From positions 1 to 59,774 of the forward strand of contig JAADGH010000093.1 in the NCBI GenBank assembly GCA_013152475.1: DNA of 59,774 nt. Reading direction: 5' to 3'. A program made the translations under genes and the position numbers. Numbering within the stretch: the stretch's first letter is position 1; each line of letters opens with the position of its first letter. Origin of the DNA: Planctomycetota bacterium (GTDB lineage Bacteria > Planctomycetota > Brocadiia > JAADGH01). The notes below the pieces were generated by a model. It had not been told where the DNA came from. It saw only the letters and a program-made list of their open reading frames with translations, and ran no database searches. This document shows, in pieces, positions 1 through 7,600 of the stretch.

Positions 1-2753
1 CTCACGCGATCGATCATGAAGAGCCGCTTGTTCTGGATGGCGATGGCGTTCGGCGAAACGGAGTTCTCTGCCGCATGAATCCAGGCTACTTTTCCATCCG
101 CCTTGCGCAGGGCGAAGACATACTTGCTTTCAGGATAGGCCTCGGGCCACCACGTCCACGAGAAGTTGGGCAGACCCGTGGTGCCGACGATGAACTCATC
201 GGTAACGGCCAGGTACTCCCATTCCACCCTGTTCGGCAGGGGCTTGCCCTTGGACCTGCCGTTGCGGACGCGGTCGATCGGGTTCTCCAAAATGGGGACG
301 TCAAGCGCTTTGGACGGCGCATGGTAGGTTTGCACGGTTTTGCCGGTCCCGGCATCGAGTTGGAGGCAGTCGGCGCCGATGACGGCATAGACATGGTTGT
401 CATCGGCCACAATGTTCCCCCCCCGTTGGCGGGCGGGGAAGCGTCCGACGCCGGGCAGCTCGCGGCACCAAAGTTCACGACCGTTGTAGGCGTCCACGCC
501 GATGACATGGCGCTCGCCGGCAATGAACATGCGCCCGTTGGCGAACAGCGGCGCCGGCGCGCGCCAGTGACGGCTGACCATTCGGGCCGGCCCGGGCCCG
601 CCAAACCACAACATGCCCAGAGGCAATCGCACATGTTGGTCGGTGGAGGAGGCGGGTCGGCTCGCGTCGCCGTACTCATGCGTCCACTTCCCGGCGCCCG
701 GCAGAGCGCCCCGCACCACCTGGATAACATCCTTTTCGGCGCGGATTTCCGTTGCCGGCACGCTGCCGCGAAGCCACTGCGCGACCGCAGGCGCCCGATT
801 TTCCGCTGCGGCGATATAGACCACGCCGCCAAAGGGACGCAGCACGCGGTAGATCTCAGCCGCAGAGCACTGCTCGACATCGGGGAAGGATGCAGCGTCA
901 ATGACGATCAGGTTTGCAAAGTAGTCGGCATAGGGCAACGGGTTCGGCTGCCCGTCGTGGACTGTCACCCGCGCGCCGTAGAGCCCGGCGCTGTCGAGGG
1001 TGTCACGTGCCGTGGCCGCTTTTTGCGCGTCCGGCTCGATGCAATAGATCACAAGGTCGGACCGTCGGGCCAGTTCGCCAGCCAGCCGGCCCTCCCCGGC
1101 GCCCAGCATGAGGCAATACCCGGACCGGATGTTCGTCTCCTTCAGAATCCGCTCGGCCTTGGCTGCCGTTTCCACGGACACGTCAAGCCCCTTCGTTGCA
1201 GATCGAACACGGATCGGCCGGGCGACCTCCTTTGGGCCAAAGCAGAGGACTTCGCCGGTGGACGTGCTCACGATCAGTCGGCCATCGGCCACTGCAAGAC
1301 CGCGAGCCTGGCCAGGGACCTCGGCCTTCCAGAGGACTTTTCCATCCTCGGTGGCCAGGGCGGTCACCTTGTCCCGACCGCCGGCAACAAGTGTGTTGCC
1401 CGCGAGAATCAACTCATAGGTCCAATCCAGCGGCGCCTGCCACTTCTTCAATGGCTCAAGCGAGAACGGAGGGACCCTGGAAGAAGCCCACGGATAGAGC
1501 GTCTGCCTCGAGCGGCTTTCCTGAAGGCTCGTGCCGCAGCTCCGGTCCACCTGGTCGCAGACGGGGTGGTAGGTGGGGGGAACCTTGGGGATATTGGGGT
1601 CCGCCTTGCCGGAGGCATAAAACTCCTGGCCTGTCTTCAGAAGGACGCTCATGTCCACGGCGGTGATCGTGCCGTTGCCTGTGGTGTACATGACGCCCCT
1701 GGCGACCACGGCGCGGTGCTGGTTCACGATGGCAAGCCGCGGAACGCCCGTGTGGAGATCATAGGCAATGAGCCCTTCGCTTGGTGCGGGTCCGGCTTCG
1801 CCGAGATGGACGTAGCTGTCGACCAACATGGGTCGCCGTTCGCCGAAAAAAAGGTCGTTCGTCGCAAAGACCCTCGATCCCCCGGGATGGTGCATCTTCT
1901 CCGTTTCGTTTTGGCAAAAAAGCAGCCTGCCCGTCTTCGCATCGAACCCTCCCGGCTCGGCCCGGCCATTGGGCACGGCAAGGACACCCTTCCAGAAGAC
2001 GAGATAGCCCTGCGGGGCGAGACCGGCAATCCCCTCGCACATGTTGTGGGGCAGTCCCATGTAAATGTTCGCACAGGTGTCGTTCTTCCAAATGATCGAT
2101 CCGTCTTGGGCCCGCAGCGCATAAACATAGACCCCGTCGAACGACCACATGCCTGCCGTCACATAGACGGCGTCCCCCTCCACCAGCACGCCGGCGCGCG
2201 CGGGCCAGCGCGAGATCATCTGCTCGTTGCCGATAAGCCGCTCGTCGCGCGGCCCGCAACGGAATTTCCAGATCAGCTTCCCAGTCTCCGCGGCCAAACA
2301 ATAGACGCAGCCATCGTCGGATGCGACGAACACGCGACCTCCGGAGACGACCGGTGAGAAACGAATCGGGCCTTCGGTGAAGAAGCTCCACCGCTCCTGG
2401 CCCGTCTTCAGATCAATGGCATAGACTTTGTGATCGGCGGAGGAGCCGAAGAAGACCAAGCCGTCGGCGATGGCCACTTGGTAGGCGTAGTCGAAGGCCA
2501 TACGGTTCATTTCCTTGCCCGGCTCGGGCCAGGCGGGGCGGGGGGCATGGCGGGGGGTGTAAGCCCACTGCAAGTGCAGGGGAGTTTTCAACGGCTCGCG
2601 GCTGACGCCGCTCCGGGCATTGTCGGCCCGGTACGTGGGCCATGACCCGGCCTCGGCGCGGAGTGGGATTACCAGCACAGAGAACATGACCCCGGCAATC
2701 AACCACGCCGGTATCCTGGGCAGTCGGCGCAATGGGTTTCGATGTGCTTGCAT
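1..2753 (-). CDS. PQQ-type beta-propeller protein with an inserted SAM-methyltransferase domain (partial, C-terminus outside window)
   Basis: Long minus-strand reading frame without a stop that leaves the window at base 1, so at least 917 residues are present. The start ATG at 2753 is preceded by AAAGGAG seven bases upstream. Residues 1-35 form a basic then hydrophobic export signal (LIAGVMFSVLVIPLRAEA), followed by WPTYRADNARSG, the usual opening of PQQ/BamB-like propellers. Propeller blades (GLVFFGSSADHKVYAID, GRVFVASDDGCVYCLAAETG) run to about residue 510. At about 518-690 a class I methyltransferase interrupts it, with motif I LMLGAGEGRLAGEL near residue 547 and motif II IEPDAQK. Propeller sequence then resumes (NGRMFIAGERHVIGVDAYNG). 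Such fusions are known to me from planctomycete genomes; the substrate is unknown. An exported methyltransferase is odd because SAM is cytosolic, so this domain may only bind or scaffold. Divergent from the URO-D-like gene. Confidence 0.85.
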   Translation of the reverse strand, partial: MQAHRNPLRRLPRIPAWLIAGVMFSVLVIPLRAEAGSWPTYRADNARSGVSREPLKTPLHLQWAYTPRHAPRPAWPEPGKEMNRMAFDYAYQVAIADGLVFFGSSADHKVYAIDLKTGQERWSFFTEGPIRFSPVVSGGRVFVASDDGCVYCLAAETGKLIWKFRCGPRDERLIGNEQMISRWPARAGVLVEGDAVYVTAGMWSFDGVYVYALRAQDGSIIWKNDTCANIYMGLPHNMCEGIAGLAPQGYLVFWKGVLAVPNGRAEPGGFDAKTGRLLFCQNETEKMHHPGGSRVFATNDLFFGERRPMLVDSYVHLGEAGPAPSEGLIAYDLHTGVPRLAIVNQHRAVVARGVMYTTGNGTITAVDMSVLLKTGQEFYASGKADPNIPKVPPTYHPVCDQVDRSCGTSLQESRSRQTLYPWASSRVPPFSLEPLKKWQAPLDWTYELILAGNTLVAGGRDKVTALATEDGKVLWKAEVPGQARGLAVADGRLIVSTSTGEVLCFGPKEVARPIRVRSATKGLDVSVETAAKAERILKETNIRSGYCLMLGAGEGRLAGELARRSDLVIYCIEPDAQKAATARDTLDSAGLYGARVTVHDGQPNPLPYADYFANLIVIDAASFPDVEQCSAAEIYRVLRPFGGVVYIAAAENRAPAVAQWLRGSVPATEIRAEKDVIQVVRGALPGAGKWTHEYGDASRPASSTDQHVRLPLGMLWFGGPGPARMVSRHWRAPAPLFANGRMFIAGERHVIGVDAYNGRELWCRELPGVGRFPARQRGGNIVADDNHVYAVIGADCLQLDAGTGKTVQTYHAPSKALDVPILENPIDRVRNGRSKGKPLPNRVEWEYLAVTDEFIVGTTGLPNFSWTWWPEAYPESKYVFALRKADGKVAWIHAAENSVSPNAIAIQNKRLFMIDRV

Positions 2754-3093
2754 TTTCAACTCCTTTGTGGGCAAAATGGAATATGTCCCTCGCGAAAGTT
2801 GCGTGGAGAACTTCCGGCGCGTCAGCGCAAGACAGGTTGCTCGTTTTGTCGGAGCATGACGGCAAACTCTTTCTGGTCCGCGTCGGCGAGATTCAATGTC
2901 CGGAGTGCTCCATATATTTTTCAAAATACGATTGGACCGCGATGCCCTATATGAGTGTATAATGTAGGGATGTGTAGTGCAAGATGGATATGTTCGGATT
3001 TCGTGGGCATGATAAGTAGCTACGCGGCGAGGTCTCCCATTCGGTCGAATGGCTCGTTGCGGAAAACTGCTTTGACTTCACCGGAGGATTATA
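2754..3093. other. divergent intergenic region, 340 bp
   Basis: This region separates the divergently transcribed propeller gene (minus) and URO-D-like gene (plus) and must hold both promoters. A perfect TATAAT lies at 2958-2963 on the plus strand, 130 bases before the URO-D-like start, but the nearest TTG-type -35 (TTGGAC, 2932-2937) is 20 bases away, so it is only a weak candidate. No reading frame here looks protein-coding. Confidence 0.4.
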
Positions 3094-4263
3094 ATGACTA
3101 TATCTCAGCAAGACCGAGCCATGTTGCGCGAACTGGGATCGCAGATCGCCGAGATCGCGGCGCTGCCCATTCAGCAGCAGCGGCGCGAAAACGCCGCGCG
3201 CATCAATCGTCTCGAACGCGCCAAACCCGTCGTCAGCATCTACCAGATTCCCTGGAACGAGATGGATGTGGACGGTGAGCTGAAACTGAGAACGAAAGAC
3301 CCCTTCTGCCAGACCATCGAGCAAGACCTCCGCCGCACGCTTTATTCGTGGAACCACATGCAGGCCGACATGACCGTCTCGGCCGCCATGCACCAACCCC
3401 TGTGCGTCAATGACACCGGCTTCGGCATCACCGAGGACGTGGACATCGTCAAGACGGACGAAGACAACTCGGTCGTCTCGCGCCACTTTAATATCCAGAT
3501 TCGGAGTGAAGCGGACGCCGAAAAAATTAAGATGCCAACGGTCACACACGACGAGGCGAAGACGGAGGAGCAGTTCCAGACGAAGTGCGAGATATTCGAC
3601 GGCATTCTTCCGGTCCGGAAGTGTGGCCGGGGGAGCTTCTGGTTTAACCCCTGGGACGACCTCGTCCGCTGGACCGGCGTGACGGAGATCCTGATGGATA
3701 TGGCTATGCGGCCGGATTATGTCCACAAGCTCATCGACCGGCTGGTCACCGCCTGGCTGCACCGGCTCGCTCAGTATGAGGAGCAGGGGCTTCTCTCCGC
3801 GCCGTGCATGGAGCTCTGGGGCGTCGGCGCAGCGCAGATTTTTAGCGAGGTCTCCCCCGCCATGCACGAGGAGTTCGCCCTGCGGCACGAGGCCCGCTGG
3901 TATGAACGCTTCGGCCGGAACTACTACGGCTGCTGCGAGCCGCTGGATCAGAAGGTGGACATTATACGAAAGAACATCCCCCGGCTTCGCAAGATCTCGA
4001 TGAGCCCCTGGGTGGATTTCGACAGAGCGGTCGCAAACGTAGGCGACGAGATCATTTTTGCCTGGAAGCCAAACCCGGCCGTCCTCGCTGCCGAAAAATG
4101 GGACCCGGATTATGTGCGTAAGGACATGGAGGAGAAGCTCGACAAGGCGCGCGACTGCATCGTCGAAATCCACATGAAGGACATCAGCACCGTACGCCAC
4201 GAGCCGCAGCGGCTGTGGGAATGGGCGCAGATCGCAAGCGAGGTGACGGAGAAGTACGCATGA
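3094..4263 (+). CDS. uroporphyrinogen-decarboxylase-like (URO-D/MtaA superfamily) protein
   Basis: 389 residues; the ATG at 3094 follows CCGGAGG with good spacing. The N-terminal helical segment (LRELGSQIAEIAAL, RRENAARINRLERAKP) and the barrel segments IYQIPWNE, GSFWFNPWDDLVRWTG, MELWGVGAAQIFSEVSP, YYGCCEPLDQKVD and EIIFAWKPNPAVLA are typical of the URO-D-fold proteins common in PVC bacteria and clostridia. Haem URO-D itself is unlikely because the usual N-terminal substrate motif is absent. Members of this branch are usually thought to be methyltransferases or corrinoid-linked enzymes acting on small molecules. The Cys-Cys pair in YGCCEP could be a metal site. No corrinoid protein gene is adjacent, so the partner and substrate are not shown. 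Confidence 0.75.
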   Translation: MTISQQDRAMLRELGSQIAEIAALPIQQQRRENAARINRLERAKPVVSIYQIPWNEMDVDGELKLRTKDPFCQTIEQDLRRTLYSWNHMQADMTVSAAMHQPLCVNDTGFGITEDVDIVKTDEDNSVVSRHFNIQIRSEADAEKIKMPTVTHDEAKTEEQFQTKCEIFDGILPVRKCGRGSFWFNPWDDLVRWTGVTEILMDMAMRPDYVHKLIDRLVTAWLHRLAQYEEQGLLSAPCMELWGVGAAQIFSEVSPAMHEEFALRHEARWYERFGRNYYGCCEPLDQKVDIIRKNIPRLRKISMSPWVDFDRAVANVGDEIIFAWKPNPAVLAAEKWDPDYVRKDMEEKLDKARDCIVEIHMKDISTVRHEPQRLWEWAQIASEVTEKYA

Positions 4264-4288
4264 GCGCGCGAAGCGGAGATTCGTAATA

Positions 4289-4535
4289 ATGAATAGACGC
4301 ACTGTCTTCCGGACGGCCGGACTCAGCGCAGCGGCGCGGGTGCTTCACCGGAAGGCTGCCGCCGACGTGGGGCCGTTCGCTTTTGCGAAGGGACGAAGTG
4401 ACCATCGCCGACGTCTTCTCGGCTGGCGGCTATCGCACGGGCATGTCCGGCAAGCGGCACCTCGGTGATAACTACCCCTTCCGCCCCGAGGACCGTGGTT
4501 TCCAGGAGGTGCTGCGCCGCGGCGGGTGGCGTGGC
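4289..4535 (+). pseudogene. decayed sulfatase remnant
   Basis: An ATG at 4289 starts a Tat-like leader (NRRTVFRTAGLSAAA) that continues out of frame and stops at 4466-4468. In the +1 frame from about 4365 the translation reads GRSLLRRDEVTIADVFSAGG followed by YRTGMSGKRHLGDNYPFRPE and DRGFQEVLRRGG. In intact sulfatases this segment lies about 100 residues after the leader and reads GKWHLGDNYPFRPQDRGF. The catalytic CxPSR segment and the entire rest of the enzyme are missing, and the conserved Trp of GKWHLG is Arg. So an internal deletion plus a frameshift joined leader to middle, and everything after about 4535 was lost. The leader codes directly upstream of the gene for a protein carrying an FGE-sulfatase-like domain, suggesting the two were once partners. 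Confidence 0.75.
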
Positions 4536-4588
4536 GACGGTAATCGCTTTCCGTCGCGTTCGGACTTGCTGGATCTTGGCTTTTGCAC

Positions 4589-4616
4589 TTGACTTGTGGC
4601 AGCGGCGCGCTAAACT
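4589..4616 (+). promoter_or_regulatory. putative sigma-70 promoter of the propeller/cytochrome/FGE-like gene
   Basis: TTGACT (4589-4594), a 16-base spacer and TAAACT (4611-4616). The predicted transcript begins near 4623, giving a leader of about 58 bases to the ATG at 4681. The site lies inside the upstream extension of the reading frame, which argues against any start before 4681. Confidence 0.5.
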
Positions 4617-4680
4617 GAAACTTGAGGGCGTGACCGCAGATTCTACTCTTGAAATCCCACGCCAGCCCACGAGGAGACAA

Positions 4681-7600
4681 ATGATGAGGCGTCTCGTCAT
4701 TGCGGCAATCCTTACTCTGGTCTGTTTCGCATCTGCGAATTCCGCAGACGTGGTGATGAAGACAGAAAGCTGGGCAAACAGCGATGAGGACTTCGCCAAA
4801 TTCGACCAGCGTATCGCGTCGATGAATCTGCGCAACCTGCTCGCACGGCGCGGCGTCAAGGTAACCGTCGAGACCAGGGACGTAACCCGTGAAGCCCTGC
4901 GCCTGATGTGCGACGGAAATGCCGGCGAGCGCTGCAGCGACGGCCGGGCCTTCGTGGGCGGCGCACCCTCCATCATCACCTTCTACCTCGGCAAGCCGAA
5001 GACCATCACGCAGGTCGGCGTGTTCACCTTCAACAGCGACCCCAGAACGAACCAGGATTACGAGGTCCGCTTTTTCAACAACAGCGCCCACCCGGGCAAG
5101 AAGCCCAAGTTCCCCGCGAAGCCCGACCTGACCACGGGCGACACCGTGATCGGCAACAACCGCGGCGGCTTCCATAGTTACTTCACGGCCAAGGACGGCG
5201 GTGCGCTCGTGCCCGGCAAGGCCGACTGGGTGCAGTTCAAAATCTGGCGGACCTACAATGTCAAAGCCGGTTCACCGGCCAAGGCCAGGAACATGGCCCG
5301 CAGCTTCACAACCGTCATCGAGCTCGAGGTCCTTGGGGGCGAGAACGATGTCATCAAGCTGACCAAAGAAGAAATCGAGCACCGCGACGCCATCCGCAAA
5401 GCCCCGAAACGGCCAACCTATGAGAAAAAGGCCACTTGGCAGGAAACGATGATCGCAGCACGCGAAGCCGTCTTCGAGTGGGAGTCGCTGCAAGATAGGC
5501 TGGCCGCGCCCGACTCCCCCGTGCAGTTCGGGCCGTGGCACATGATCGGCCCCGTCGCCCCTTCGAGCAAGCTGGCCCGGGAGATTGAGGCGCAGCCGCG
5601 TGTCGATCTCAAGAAGCAATACGCGGGAACAGACGGAAAGCCTCTCGTCTGGCAGGAGGTCAAGGGAGTCGAAGACACCAAGCTGATCGACCTGTCCAAA
5701 TGCGTGAAAATCGAACCGGGGCAGGTGGTCTATCTGTGTCGCACCATGTCTGTGAAAGAGCACTTCGACCACAAAAACCCCTTCGCAATCGGCATCGGCA
5801 TGGGGCACGGCGCCGCACGGATCCTGCCCGGAAATCGGTCGCTGAAGGGGAGGAGCGACGGGAAGGTCCGACCCAACGAACTGTCGTGGCAGATGACCAT
5901 TGGGCGGGGCAACTACCAGGTGCTCGTGAGACTTCAGCGGCCGAAGGACAGTCCGTGGGCGTTCTGGTTCTCGCCCCATCCGCCCACCACCCATCCCGGC
6001 GCGGGGAGCACACCCTCTCGCGTCCGCCGGCGCCAGACGCTGTTCGCTTGGGCTCGGCGCGACTTCCCCGATCCCGTGAGCCGGCAAGAGATCGCGTGGG
6101 AGGAGGCCGACGACATTGGGTTCACCTTCGGCCCGGATGTTACGAGGCGCAGGACGATGAGGCTCCCGGCAGACTGGGCGCCGGGGGATTACTCCTTCTT
6201 GAAGAGCCAGTACCGGGCCGCGATCAAGGAACGGCTGGCCGTCATGGATCGGGACCTGATCCCGGCCGAAGCAAAGTCGAAGAGGCAGGACCTGGCCGCC
6301 GCATTGAAACGCCTTGGCCAACGGGCGTCTGCCCAAGACCTGGACGCGCTCCGCAAGGCATACTACACTGCCGCCACATTGCAAGAGACCCTCACTACAC
6401 AAAAGCGAATCTCAGCCATCCGCATGGCCGTTGATGACCAAGGTGAGACGTTCGGCGACCGTTACCCCAAGGCAGAACTCATGCAGCGGGTGGACGCGAT
6501 GCAGGCCAAGTGCGACACCATCCTGCGCAACGTGCTTGCCACCGGCAACAAGGTGTTGAAAGAAGTCCTGATGTTCCGCGATGAGATCGAACCTGTCGCG
6601 CGGGAGATCCTGCTCGCCAATCCCCTCCTCGATTTCGACCGGCTCCTAATCGTCAAGCGCAGCACGCGGAACCTGGGCCTGCCTGCCAACTGGCAGGGCA
6701 ACAGCTCCCTCCGCAAGACCGGCTACGATAACGAGATCGCCGTGCTTCCCATGCAGCCCAATCCCGCCAAGACACAGTTGACCACACTCTACCGTCCTCC
6801 GAAGGGGGAGTTCGTCGGCGACGTCGATCTGCATTTCGACGCCGACCGCATGCTCTTCTCCTCCATCGGCAGCCATGAGCGCTGGCAGGTCTTCGAGATG
6901 AAAACCGATGGCACCGGCCTGCGACAGGTGACCCTCGGCGACCAACCGGACGTGGACAACTACGACGCCTGCTACCTGCCCGACGGCGACATTATCTTCT
7001 CCAGCAGCGCCAACTTCGTCGGCGTGCCGTGCGTCTTCGGCAGCTCGCACGTGGCGATGCTGTATCGCATGAACGCCGACGGCAAGAACATCCGCCAGCT
7101 CTGCTTCGAGCAGGACCACAACTGGTGCCCTACCATGCTCCCCAACGGCCGCGTGCTCTACCTGCGCTGGGAATACACCGATACCCCCCACTCGAACACC
7201 CGCCTGCTCTTCCAGATGAACCCCGACGGCACGGGACAGATGGAGTTCTACGGCAGCAACTCCTACTGGCCGAACAGTATCTTCTATGCCCGGCCCATCC
7301 CCGGATCGTCCACCAAGGTCATCGGCATCGTGACCGGACACCACGGCGACCGGCGCATGGGCGAGTTGGTCCTCTTCGATGTGAACAAGGGCAGGCGCGA
7401 GGCCGACGGCGCCGTGCAGAAGATTCCCGGGTATGGCAAGAAGGTGGAGCCCATTATCCGCGATCAGTTGACGTCCGGCGTCTGGCCGAAGTTTCTCCAC
7501 CCCTACCCGCTCAGCGACAAGTACTTCCTCGTCGCCTGCCGGCCGACGCAGGGGTCGAACTGGGGCCTCTACCTCGTCGATGTGTTCAACAACATGCTCC

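Noticed and set aside
75..2357. A 760-codon plus-strand open frame opposite the propeller gene
   Set aside because: It has no ribosome site, no recognisable domain and is rich in Arg/Pro/Gly. It is the antisense shadow of the minus-strand protein, which shows a signal peptide, propeller blades and a SAM motif.
3072..3095. TTGACT and TATAAT immediately before the URO-D-like gene
   Set aside because: They are separated by only 12 bases, too close for sigma-70, and the -10 overlaps the start codon.
4465..4680. An upstream extension of 72 codons for the propeller/FGE gene
   Set aside because: The extension has no ribosome site, contains a sigma-70-like promoter and overlaps the sulfatase remnant. 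The start at 4681 has a ribosome site and yields a proper signal peptide.
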